Below are positions 1-7,112 of a stretch of DNA of 64,000 bases, piece by piece; position 1 is the stretch's first letter; every line of letters begins with the position of its first letter. The notes under the pieces were generated by a model. That model saw only the letters and a list, made by a program, of their open reading frames with translations. It had not been told where the DNA came from and did not search any database. Origin of the DNA: Pyrobaculum ferrireducens. GTDB lineage: Archaea > Thermoproteota > Thermoprotei > Thermoproteales > Thermoproteaceae. The stretch covers positions 372,001 through 436,000 of the forward strand of contig NC_016645.1 of NCBI RefSeq assembly GCF_000234805.1. Direction: 5' to 3'. A program made the position numbers and the translations under genes.

Positions 1-25
1 GCCGAGGAGAGCCGTTTCAGAAACG

Positions 26-55
26 CCTCTAGAGGCCGCGGCGCCGAGGTCTTGA
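26..55. repeat. 30-bp PaREP2-associated upstream module, copy 1
   Basis: This 30-bp stretch matches 31507-31536 at 27 of 30 positions. It contains the perfect 10-bp palindrome CCTCTAGAGG and the 6-bp palindrome GGCGCC. Both copies lie upstream of PaREP2 coding sequence in the same orientation, here 15 bp before the remnant gene and about 270 bp before it in the other copy. I infer that it belongs to the PaREP2 element, as a control site or an element edge. Its function is unknown. Confidence 0.6.
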
Positions 56-70
56 GTAGATCCCCGGAAG

Positions 71-1820
71 GTGGCTGAAGAGGTGGTGCAAGAGCTGAGG
101 AAAGCCTACGAGAAGGCGGCGAGAAAAGCTGGCATAACCCTCGACCGCTACACACAGCCGGGGGAGCACTGGGCCGGGGTGGTGCGGGAAATGGCCTTCG
201 AAAACGCCTCTCTGACCCGCTACTTCCTCTCGTGGCTGTCTATGTACCTCTGGGCTGTGGAGGGCGACGAGAAGGCGGTGGCTGACTCCCTCACCGCCAA
301 TAAGGCGGTAGCGGAGTTCCTCACCGCCGCGGTGATGGGAGACGGAAGCATACAGACTAGAGAGGTGACGCTGGCGGTAGGCAGATTCTCCGCGGATGAG
401 GAAAAGACTGGGCCCGTAACCCACGTCCACAAGGCGGCGCTGGCGCTGGCCGTTCTGAAGGCGGCTGGGCACGAGCCGGAGAGGGTGTACGCCAAGGCCG
501 ACGGGGGAGAGCCGGTGGTTTGAGCTGGCGTGGGGCGTCGACGCGGCCAGGGGCTTTCTGTCCAGCGCCTCTCTCTGGCTGTACGCGCCGGAGCTGGCCG
601 GCGGAAGCGACGAGATAAGGATTAAGTACTCCAGGGCCCTGGAGGCCGTGGGCGTGGAGGCGAGGATAGAGGGCCTCACCGCCAAGGGCAAGAGGCCCAG
701 GGCTAGGCTTGTGGTGAGGCTCGGCGGAGACGTGGCCGAGTACGCAATACGCCTGCGTGAAGGCAACGCTGTAGTGCTTGAATTCAACACAACTCGCCGT
801 GAGGAGGCTGAGCGGAGGGCCGCCTTGCTAAGGGCTGTGGGGGTGAGGGCGGAGGTAGGTAGATATTACCACAAATCCCTCGGCCGCGACCAGTGGCACA
901 TAGACGTCTCGACCAACGCCCTAGCCGCCGAGTCGGTACACGAGGCTGTTAGGAAGGCCGTCGCTGAGTTCCTTCAGCGGTGCAGAGAGGCCGGCGCCAT
1001 TGGAGAGGGGGCCTACAGACGCCTCGCCGCGAAGTTTGAGAGGGGCATGCCGGAGTGGGGAGAGGTAAAGTTCTCCGTAAAGCTGACAGAAGACGGCGCC
1101 GTGGTAGTACAATATAGACCCAACGACCCCCAGTCCTTTAACAAAGCGGTGGAGTTTCTGCTGGGGCTTGGCATGAGGGACACGTGCGAAGGGGAGTGGT
1201 GCATAGTACACTTCACCGCTAGGGAGCCGGAGGGCGGCAGGCCGGGCTACGTATACATCACCGCCGACGGCCTTAGGTACGTCGGCTGGCTCGCCCTACA
1301 CGGCGACGAGAGAGCCCAGCGGCTGAAGGAAATGTTGCTAAAGGAAGCGGAGGCAAGGGGGAGGGAGGTGCGCCGGCGGCTGGAGGAGTACTTCCGCGAA
1401 GGCGAGCAGTGGGGCACCGTAAAGCCGCCCATTGAGAAAGAGGTCGAGGTAGAGGGCAGGAGGGTGAAGGTACGCATCGAGGAGGTGGAAGCCGGCGTAA
1501 AGCAAGGCAAGACAAGGGAACACCTAGTCGTAAGAGTGAAGGCAAAGGTGTTCGACGGGAACAGCGAAGCGGCAGTGGAGAAAGATGCAAAGTTCTACAA
1601 AGCCAGTCGCAACATGATTAAGGGCTACGTCAACATACACGCCGGCGCCGAGGGAGGACGCGAGGCAGACTACATACGCACCGCCGCCGTGCTGAAAACC
1701 CTCGGCGTAGAGAGCTGGAGCAGACAGAAAGGACGGATACGCCTCACCGGAGGCGCCCTAGACACCCTCATGCGCCTAGAACCCGTGTGCACCACCCTAG
1801 GCCAATGCAGAAAAACTTAA
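71..1820 (+). pseudogene. PaREP2b family protein, truncated and frameshifted remnant
   Basis: The reading frame starting with GTG at 71 runs 150 codons to a TGA at 521. The next frame continues the protein from about residue 145 and runs to 1820. Removing one G from the five-G run at 503-507 joins the two frames into one continuous protein (…ADGESRWFELAWG…). The downstream part closely matches the C-terminal third of the PaREP2b protein encoded at 32414-35554, including an identical DNA stretch around 909-950. The first part carries the motif MGDG (residues 89-92), the counterpart of LGDG in the longer copy. Compared with that copy, roughly the first 500 residues are missing. The family is known as a multicopy Pyrobaculum repeat protein without an assigned function. 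The stop codon at 1818-1820 lies inside the TATA box of the following tRNA gene. Confidence 0.8.
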
Positions 1821-1824
1821 AAAC
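1816..1824 (+). promoter_or_regulatory. tRNA-type TATA box CTTAAAAAC overlapping a PaREP2b stop codon
   Basis: The box CTTAAAAAC is centred 24 bp before the tRNA-Arg 5' end. The same 9-bp box stands at 45687-45695 before tRNA-Ala and at 35550-35558 after the second PaREP2b gene. Here and at 35550 its TAA is the PaREP2b stop codon, at exactly the same offset. Confidence 0.7.
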
Positions 1825-1843
1825 ACACAAAAAATTGTAAAGG

Positions 1844-1974
1844 GGGCCCGTAGCTCAGTCAGGATAGAGCGGCGGTGGACCCGGCCTAGGTCCGCCGAGC
1901 CTCCTAAGCCGTAGGTCCCGTCAAGCCCCCGCGTGGGGGCTTGGGATAGGGTTCGAATCCCGGCGGGCCCGCCA
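1844..1974 (+). tRNA. tRNA-Arg (anticodon CCT) with two introns
   Basis: The acceptor stem GGGCCCG (1844-1850) pairs with CGGGCCC (1964-1970), followed by discriminator G and an encoded CCA. The D-arm is GCTC/GAGC. The gene folds only if two insertions are removed: 1876-1899 (24 nt, between positions 30 and 31) restores the anticodon stem GCGGC/GCCGT and the loop CTCCTAA with anticodon CCT at 1903-1905; 1920-1948 (29 nt, inside the T stem near 50/51) restores CCGGG-TTCGAAT-CCCGG. The second insertion contains a 9-bp hairpin, CAAGCCCCC pairing with GGGGGCTTG. Mature length is then 75 nt before CCA. Non-canonical tRNA introns removed at bulge-helix-bulge sites are known in the Thermoproteales. 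Exact splice sites may shift by a few bases. Confidence 0.85.
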
Positions 1975-1982
1975 GAGGAATT

Positions 1983-3293
1983 TTATAAGTGTTGGAGCAG
2001 TTTCTGTAATAGCTTTTTCGCAATTGGCTTTTCTGCCGTCTTCAAATATTCTGCAATTCTCTTCTTTAGTTCTGGATCGCCTCTCGCCATCTGGATTAGC
2101 GCCCCGCCTGGGATGTATACTACATATCGACTTCTGTCTTTGTACATCTTAGCGTACGGCGCGAGCTTTTCCGCGGTCTTCTTAGCCTCTTCCTCGCTGG
2201 CTAGCCGCGTCTCTGCGTACAGCGTCTTGGCGGCGAGGTGGAGGCGCATCTTTACTCCGCTTATTAATATGTAAGTTGGATTAAAGCGTCTGACAGAGGA
2301 GGAGGTTAGCCACTTTAAGTAGGCCCATTTATGAGAGTGTAGCACATCGAGAAGCGGTGCGTAGGTCCCAGCCTCCGCCATGGCTCTTGCAATCCGCCTA
2401 GCCTCAGCTCCACATATAATTATGCGGCCGCTTGTAAATGTTCCTAGTTCAGATTCTAGCCCTGACACGTCTTTTATTGATATTTGGAGACATCTGCGGC
2501 GATCTACTACGCCGTCTCCAAGCCACCAGGTGAGGAGAGGTCTGTATACGCCCCTTTTCGCCATGGCTAAGGCGAGGCGCTGGGCCTCTTGCTTAGTCCA
2601 CCTCTCTTCCCAGTCCTTGGCGATTAAGTGAAAGACCGTGGATAGTCCCCTTGCCGTGAGGGCGATGAAGTCTATACGCACCCACAACCTACCGGGTCGC
2701 GTGGCGGCCCAGGCTAGAATTTGCCACGGCTGTGTCGTGTTTAACCTGGGTCTACTATTCAATACGCCTTCGTCAGATGCCCGCCACCCGATCTGCAACG
2801 CCTCTAACTCTTCTCCTTGTAATATGTTGGGAAAATACAGCTCTCCCGACGCGCCACGTAGATGCAGTGTATATATTACAGACTTACTCATATACGTGTG
2901 GATACATGTTTCACCAGAACAAACGTAAAAAGTAGCCCCGTCCCCCTTCTCTACTTTAACACTACCTTCCTCTACAGCTCTACATATCTTTACTAATTTT
3001 TCTCTAGATTGATTTTCGGCGTTGTCCAGCAACGGAAACAGGCTGTCTACGAACTGTCTAAACTGCGCCGCAACATCATCTGGCAAGGATAAGGCTCTAG
3101 GCACTGCATCGGCTACGTACTGCATATACAGACTCCACTTTTTAAATAGCGTATAGACGCCGCCGCGCAACACTCCGCGCTCTCTAGACTCTTTCAACAC
3201 AGACTCAAAAGTCGGCTCGGCCTCACTGCTCAACGCCAACCTACACCTCTCTTTCAACCTTTCCACCAGCCTGGTAACATCTTCGCTTGACAT
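1983..3293 (-). CDS. Orphan PaREP2-like protein with LGDG motif, function unknown
   Basis: A 436-residue protein of unknown function. Residues 250-261 (RPLLTWWLGDGV) resemble the segment around LGDG at residues 556-559 of the PaREP2b protein encoded at 32414. A following stretch (GRIIICGAEARRIARA) resembles its NVILYGEEAKKFARA. The C-terminal part has the same pattern of a beta strand, then EEEAKK helices, then a strand. LGDG followed by beta strands recalls the LAGLIDADG endonuclease fold, but this is only a motif-level resemblance. The gene lies alone between tRNA-Arg (9 bp from its 3' end) and an orphan tRNA 3' fragment at 3598, which suggests a small integrated unit. A hairpin, CCCCAT pairing with ATGGGG, lies upstream near 3330. 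The ATG at 3293 is the longest start; I see no well-placed TATA box for it. Confidence 0.6.
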   Translation of the reverse strand: MSSEDVTRLVERLKERCRLALSSEAEPTFESVLKESRERGVLRGGVYTLFKKWSLYMQYVADAVPRALSLPDDVAAQFRQFVDSLFPLLDNAENQSREKLVKICRAVEEGSVKVEKGDGATFYVCSGETCIHTYMSKSVIYTLHLRGASGELYFPNILQGEELEALQIGWRASDEGVLNSRPRLNTTQPWQILAWAATRPGRLWVRIDFIALTARGLSTVFHLIAKDWEERWTKQEAQRLALAMAKRGVYRPLLTWWLGDGVVDRRRCLQISIKDVSGLESELGTFTSGRIIICGAEARRIARAMAEAGTYAPLLDVLHSHKWAYLKWLTSSSVRRFNPTYILISGVKMRLHLAAKTLYAETRLASEEEAKKTAEKLAPYAKMYKDRSRYVVYIPGGALIQMARGDPELKKRIAEYLKTAEKPIAKKLLQKLLQHL

Positions 3294-3571
3294 ATTAAAA
3301 TTCCGCTAGATGCCAGCTAAGCAGAGTCCCCATGGGTATGGGGATCTACATTTCCATATAACTCCTATCAGATAGGTTGTGCTGTGTAGATGTGGTAGAT
3401 GTGGGCACATATGTTTACTCAGATTAAAGTCAACTACGGCGTCTTGCCCTCCCTCTATGCTTCGCCTTACTCGCCACTATTCCCTTGTCCTGTTCAAAAA
3501 CGGCCAGCGATATTTCTATCGGAGCAGGCTCCAAGCTCTACACACAAGAACAACAGAAGACTGGCTTGAGC
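3294..3571. other. Gene-free stretch upstream of the orphan PaREP2-like gene
   Basis: No convincing coding frame is seen on either strand. The stretch is richer in A and T than its neighbours. It contains a 6-bp hairpin near 3330-3345 (CCCCAT, GGGT loop, ATGGGG) on the 5' side of the leftward gene. It may hold the promoter of that gene and relics of an insertion. Confidence 0.4.
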
Positions 3572-3582
3572 AAATTATAAAT
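3572..3582 (+). promoter_or_regulatory. TATA-like box before the orphan tRNA 3' fragment
   Basis: The box AAATTATAAAT is centred at 3577. By the spacing seen at the tRNA genes here (22-24 bp) it would start transcription at about 3599-3601, at position 38-39 of the tRNA fragment. No protein gene starts at that distance on the + strand. Confidence 0.45.
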
Positions 3583-3597
3583 CTGGTCTATAGCTTG

Positions 3598-3633
3598 AAC
3601 CGTAGGTCGTGGGTTCGAATCCCACCGGGCCCG
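3598..3633 (+). pseudogene. Orphan tRNA 3' fragment, tRNA-Lys-like
   Basis: These 36 bp fold as the 3' part of a tRNA from position 38: ACCGT for the 3' anticodon strand, variable loop AGGTC, T arm GTGGG-TTCGAAT-CCCAC, acceptor CGGGCCC and discriminator G. The next bases are CTA, not CCA. No 5' partner (GGGCCCG plus a D arm) is present in the preceding 300 bp. The T arm differs from that of the nearby tRNA-Arg and, as I recall, resembles crenarchaeal tRNA-Lys. The simplest reading is an attachment-site remnant left by an integrating element at tRNA-Lys. A transcribed tRNA half is a less likely alternative, raised by the TATA box at the right distance. It ends 9 bp from the bud32 stop codon. 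Confidence 0.7.
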
Positions 3634-3642
3634 CTACTTTTC

Positions 3643-4272
3643 TCAACTGCGCTCGGCGTAGCGTCCCGAGGCTCTTATCCGCGCGACTTCTTTCTCCACG
3701 GCTGTGGCTTTTTCGTGCATTTCTTGGCGGTAGCCTTCCCAGAACAGCGCCTTCAGCTCTTCGGCTTTTTCGCCGTAGAGGTCGAGTGTCCGTAGGAGCA
3801 CGTTGACGTCTCGGGCGAGTAGGACCGCGGTTCTCCTAGTCCAGCCCTTCCTGTGTTCACCTAGCCCGAAGTCTATGAAGCACAGCCCTCCCCTTGTTAG
3901 GATTATGTTTGTGGGGGCGAGATCGCCGTGTATCAAGCCCGCGCTGTGCATCCTCCCCACGAGGCGGCCCACGTCGCGGAGGTGGCTGTACCTGCCTTCG
4001 CCTATCAAGTCTCGGAGGTTTTTGCCCTCTACGTACTCCATAATTATGACGGCCTTCTCCGGGTCGAAGAAATACACGGCGGGGGTCCTCACGCCGAGGG
4101 TGTGCGCCGTGTACATATTCCTGACCTCGTTGATGGTGCGCCTCCGCCTTATGTAGCGGTCTAGCTCGGGGTCTCTGTAGGCTTTGGGTTTTCGCCACTT
4201 GAGGACGGCCTTAAGCCCGAACCACTCCATCAGGTAAATCTCGGCCTCGGCGCCTTTGGCTATGAGTTGCAC
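3643..4272 (-). CDS. bud32: KEOPS complex serine/threonine kinase Bud32 (PRPK)
   Basis: A 209-residue atypical small protein kinase. Visible motifs are a short glycine-poor loop, KGAEAEIY (6-13), the candidate ATP lysine K25 in VLKWRKPKAYR, the catalytic loop HGDLAPTN (115-122) and the metal-binding DFGLG (134-138). The tail is basic. Length and motifs match archaeal Bud32, which activates Kae1 in KEOPS for the threonylcarbamoyl-adenosine (t6A) modification of ANN-decoding tRNAs. A second KEOPS subunit, Pcc1, is encoded at 8662-8880. The start is GTG at 4272, 22.5 bp from the centre of the TATA box at 4290-4299, so the mRNA is probably leaderless and shares that box with the divergent gene at 4317. 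Confidence 0.93.
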   Translation of the reverse strand: MQLIAKGAEAEIYLMEWFGLKAVLKWRKPKAYRDPELDRYIRRRRTINEVRNMYTAHTLGVRTPAVYFFDPEKAVIIMEYVEGKNLRDLIGEGRYSHLRDVGRLVGRMHSAGLIHGDLAPTNIILTRGGLCFIDFGLGEHRKGWTRRTAVLLARDVNVLLRTLDLYGEKAEELKALFWEGYRQEMHEKATAVEKEVARIRASGRYAERS

Positions 4273-4289
4273 GGCGTCGCCTTGTTAAA

Positions 4290-4299
4290 GATTTTAAAC
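4290..4299. promoter_or_regulatory. Shared palindromic TATA box for bud32 and the radical SAM gene
   Basis: GATTTTAAAC reads GTTTAAAATC on the other strand. Its centre (4294.5) is exactly 22.5 bp from both GTG start codons, 4272 on the - strand and 4317 on the + strand. No other TATA-like box lies in the 44-bp intergenic space, so one box probably serves both leaderless transcripts. Confidence 0.65.
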
Positions 4300-4316
4300 T
4301 GATTCGCCTCTTATAC

Positions 4317-5438
4317 GTGTCGTGGGTGTTGTATAGGCCCGACGCGGTGGCTGTGTGGCGGGAGCCGGTGGTTCGGGAGAGGCTTAGGTGGTACTACTCG
4401 GTGATGCGGGACGAGGCGCCGGCTAAGTTTCACATCGCCGCCAGGGTGGAGGCGCCGGCGGACTACTCCTCGATGGGCGACGACGAGCTGTGGAGGGTGC
4501 ACGACGAGCTGGGCCGCGTCTTTGACGAGGAGTGGAGCCGCCAGAGGGAGAGGCCGGATATTTCGCTGGTGAAGAGGGGCCTCCCGGGGGCTTCGTTTCT
4601 AGATGTTAAGATCGAGCTTGCTAGGAGGCAGCTGAGGCGTTGTATGCTCTGCGAGAGGCGCTGTGGGGTGGATAGGACTGCGAGGGCCGGGGCGTGTCTT
4701 CTAGACGCCAGGGCCAGGGTGGCTAGCTACTTCCACCACCTGGGGGAGGAGGCGCCGCTGGTGCCGTCGGGGACTGTGTTTTTCGCCGGGTGTAACTTCC
4801 GCTGTGTGTACTGCCAGAACTGGGATATTTCCCAATTTCCAGATTCGGGCGTGGAGGCCTCTGCGGGGGCTCTGGCGGCTATTCAAGTGAGGCTGAGGGA
4901 GGAGGGTGCCCGCAACATCAACTGGGTTGGGGGCGAGCCAACGCCGAACATCCCCTACATACTCGAGTCGTTGAGAATCCTGGCTGGGAGGGGTGTGAAC
5001 GTGCCTCAGCTTTGGAATTCCAACATGTACCTCACGCCCCAGGGCCTCTCTCTCATTCTCCACGTCGTAGACATATGGCTACCGGATTTTAAATACGGCG
5101 ACGACTCGCATGCCCTTAGGTATTCCGTTGCGCCGCGGTACTGGGAGGTAACCACGCGGAATTTCTCGGTGATCTGCAGGAGGCGGGAGGATATCATTGT
5201 GCGGCATCTGGTGTTGCCGGGCCACGTGGAGTGTTGCACCAAGCCGGTGTTGAGGTGGCTTGCGGAGAACTGTAGACACGCTCTTGTGAATATCATGGAT
5301 CAGTACAGGCCCGAGTACCTCGTTGTAAAGCTAAACCGCTACAGGGAGCTTAGGCGCAGGGTCTCTGAGGAGGAGATGGAGGAGGCGTATAGATACGCAG
5401 ACGCCCTCGGCCTCGCCTGGCGGGAGGTCACTAGGTGA
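4317..5438 (+). CDS. PflA-like radical SAM protein (COG1313 type)
   Basis: A 373-residue radical SAM protein. The cluster motif CNFRCVYC supplies C159, C163 and C166 for the SAM-binding [4Fe-4S] cluster. An upstream set, CMLCERRC (C109, C112, C116) with C127, could bind another cluster or metal. GGEPTPN at about 205 is the usual GGE motif. The family is related to pyruvate formate-lyase activating enzyme, but its substrate is not established, and no glycyl radical enzyme is encoded nearby. GTG at 4317 is chosen because the TATA box at 4290-4299 lies 22.5 bp upstream. The 3' end overlaps the convergent gene at 5431 by 8 bp. Confidence 0.85.
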   Translation: MSWVLYRPDAVAVWREPVVRERLRWYYSVMRDEAPAKFHIAARVEAPADYSSMGDDELWRVHDELGRVFDEEWSRQRERPDISLVKRGLPGASFLDVKIELARRQLRRCMLCERRCGVDRTARAGACLLDARARVASYFHHLGEEAPLVPSGTVFFAGCNFRCVYCQNWDISQFPDSGVEASAGALAAIQVRLREEGARNINWVGGEPTPNIPYILESLRILAGRGVNVPQLWNSNMYLTPQGLSLILHVVDIWLPDFKYGDDSHALRYSVAPRYWEVTTRNFSVICRRREDIIVRHLVLPGHVECCTKPVLRWLAENCRHALVNIMDQYRPEYLVVKLNRYRELRRRVSEEEMEEAYRYADALGLAWREVTR

Positions 5439-6330
5439 TTCTCAGCATGTAGAGCTTGGCGGGGGGCGCCCCCTCGCGCTCCACGTCTATTTTCCCCGTG
5501 AGTATCAACAGGGCTGGGATGTGGGGGCTCTCCTCTATCCGCCTCCGCGTCTGCGGGTCTTTCAACGCCGTCTGCCACGCCTCGTGTATTTTCGACGGCG
5601 GCGTAAGTCTAAGGGTTCTTTCTAGGAGCTTCGTCGTGGTCTTGACGCACTGCCCCTTGGGGCAGTCCCGGCCCGCGGCTACCACCTTCACCGCGTAGTA
5701 GAGCATTGGTATCGTGATGCCCAGCCCCGTGGAGGGGTCTCTGTAGATTATGGCCGATCTGTTTCTCCACCTAGAGGCGATGCGCCACAGGAGTTGCGAC
5801 ACTATGTCGGGGTCGTCGGCCTCCACGGCGCCGCTTCTTATTATCCTGTCGGCCACGTCCTCCTCGTCGTCACCCTTGACTTGAAGCGCCCTCAGTCTGA
5901 CCACTATGTCGAAGTCGCGCCCGTCTCTGCCTCCCCCCACCACCTTAGAGCTGAGCGACTCCACCGGCTTCCCCCCCGTGAAGAGTTTATCCAGCCCGTC
6001 CACCCTTGTACATGTGTAGAGGGAGAGGGAGGTGGAGCTTCCCGCCACCGTGGACTTCACTAGGGGGGGCCCGGCGACCCAGCACTCCCTCTCGCCCACC
6101 ATCTTGTAGACGGAGGTGTGTAGCCTCGGCGCGTACCTCACCTCGGCGCCGTAGTTATCTACGGCCTCTAGAACGGCGATTTTGTTAAAGATGGGGCCCG
6201 ACGTCACCACGGTCAGCTTGGTAATCTGCGCCAGGGCCAACACGCCCAGCCCCCCGAGGGGGGTGGACGCGGCTAGCACCTGCGCCGGCTTTATATACTC
6301 GATACACTCCTGGAGAGAGGCGCAGAACAT
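5431..6330 (-). CDS. Hypothetical protein, 299 aa
   Basis: I do not recognise this protein. It opens with an alpha/beta region (residues 1-110) containing a Gly-rich turn, STPLGGLG, at about 23-30. A Ser/Thr-rich segment follows (VKSTVAGSSTSLSLYT), then a more charged C-terminal half with DCPKGQC. The HTSVYK…GSSTSL order loosely recalls phospholipase D-type folds, but the paired HxK motifs are absent, so I make no functional call. A longer frame is open upstream to 6402. ATG at 6330 is preferred because TTATAAAT at 6351-6358 lies about 25 bp upstream. Confidence 0.65.
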   Translation of the reverse strand: MFCASLQECIEYIKPAQVLAASTPLGGLGVLALAQITKLTVVTSGPIFNKIAVLEAVDNYGAEVRYAPRLHTSVYKMVGERECWVAGPPLVKSTVAGSSTSLSLYTCTRVDGLDKLFTGGKPVESLSSKVVGGGRDGRDFDIVVRLRALQVKGDDEEDVADRIIRSGAVEADDPDIVSQLLWRIASRWRNRSAIIYRDPSTGLGITIPMLYYAVKVVAAGRDCPKGQCVKTTTKLLERTLRLTPPSKIHEAWQTALKDPQTRRRIEESPHIPALLILTGKIDVEREGAPPAKLYMLRIT

Positions 6331-6350
6331 GGCCGCTTGTAAGCGGCTAT

Positions 6351-6521
6351 TTATAAATGTGGGCCCCCTCTCTTGGCGAGGTACTGGGCGTAGACCGCGC
6401 AACCGCTACCTCCGTTGTTACAGTACTTTTCTAGCTGCGTCTTCCTGGTCCGCCACTCCTCTGGCGGCATCAGTACGCACCTCAAGCCGTCTGCCGTGGG
6501 GCGCAACATGGGGCACCGCAC
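6351..6521 (-). CDS. Small four-cysteine protein, 56 aa
   Basis: A short frame starting with GTG at 6521 encodes 56 residues with four cysteines (C3, C15, C34, C41) arranged as two pairs, suggesting a small metal-binding or disulfide-stabilised protein. It contains the acidic-aromatic stretch MPPEEWRTRKTQLEKY between the pairs. The start is chosen because the box at 6541-6550 is centred 25 bp upstream and is shared with the gene at 6570; ATG codons at 6539 and 6509 are alternatives. It ends just ahead of the TATA box of the next leftward gene. Function unknown. Confidence 0.6.
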   Translation of the reverse strand: MRCPMLRPTADGLRCVLMPPEEWRTRKTQLEKYCNNGGSGCAVYAQYLAKRGGPHL

Positions 6522-6540
6522 AGGCCGCCTTGTTAACATT

Positions 6541-6550
6541 GTTTTTATAT
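6541..6550. promoter_or_regulatory. Shared TATA box for the genes at 6521 (-) and 6570 (+)
   Basis: GTTTTTATAT (ATATAAAAAC on the other strand) is centred at about 6545.5, 24-25 bp from both proposed GTG starts. Confidence 0.55.
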
Positions 6551-6569
6551 GTTTGCCTTTCCCAGAGGT

Positions 6570-7112
6570 GTGGAGTGCGACGTTGTGGTGGAGTATCTAG
6601 GCGAAAGGGGGATAGGGGCGAAGAGGGAGAGGGCGGAGCTCGTGCTCGCCTCGGTGGGGGATCTGCGGATAGGGTTCTGGTGCCCCCGGGACGAGTTCCC
6701 GGGTTTTGATGATATCGACGAGGTTAGAAAGACGCTGGGTATCGACTCGCTTGACGTGTTGGTGGTGGTTTCGTACAGGCCCTACGTGTTGGTTGACTAC
6801 CTGAACTCTTTGCTAGAGAGGGCTCATAGATGGTATGGAATTCGGCTTGACCTAAAGCTACTGGGGGTGAGCTCCGTGGAGATCGAGACGGGTCTGGAGG
6901 AGGCTCTGGGCAGGGCTTTGGTGGAGAAGCCCTCGAAGCTCGGGAGGGGGGTTAAGACGGAGTACGTGTGTCCTCAATGCGGGCGGGATTTCCTCCACCT
7001 ATATAGACAGGAGAAGTACTTTTCCAGGAGGTACAGGGGGCGGGTTGTGCAGAGCATATATGGGTGTCCCAGCTGTAGTTTCAAAGCCAGGAGGGTAGAT
7101 CTCCTAGACTAG
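6570..7112 (+). CDS. Hypothetical zinc-ribbon protein
   Basis: A 180-residue protein whose last 50 residues form a probable zinc ribbon: CPQC at 134-137 and CPSC at 166-169, separated by a basic, aromatic stretch. The first 130 residues look like a mixed alpha/beta domain with FWCPRDEFPG near residue 30. I do not recognise the N-terminal domain. Zinc ribbons of this kind often bind nucleic acid, which is inference here. GTG at 6570 is preferred over ATG at 6549, because the ATG overlaps the TATA box and the GTG lies 24 bp from its centre. The 3' end overlaps the convergent DHH gene by 9 bp. Confidence 0.7.
   Translation: MECDVVVEYLGERGIGAKRERAELVLASVGDLRIGFWCPRDEFPGFDDIDEVRKTLGIDSLDVLVVVSYRPYVLVDYLNSLLERAHRWYGIRLDLKLLGVSSVEIETGLEEALGRALVEKPSKLGRGVKTEYVCPQCGRDFLHLYRQEKYFSRRYRGRVVQSIYGCPSCSFKARRVDLLD

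Noticed and set aside
29-790. Long - strand reading frame opposite the PaREP2b remnant
   Set aside because: It is antisense to clearly family-related coding sequence and is serine/arginine/proline-rich, as expected of a GC-driven shadow frame.
3329-3345. CCCCAT/ATGGGG hairpin as a terminator
   Set aside because: No T-rich tract follows on either strand and it lies upstream of a gene rather than downstream, so it is only noted as a hairpin.
3301-3636. A full tRNA-Lys gene with a very long intron
   Set aside because: No GGGCCCG acceptor strand or D arm is present upstream of the 3' fragment before the next gene.
6182-6709. 175-codon + strand frame across two genes
   Set aside because: It crosses the promoter of one gene and the start of another; its N-terminal part is antisense to a better-supported gene.
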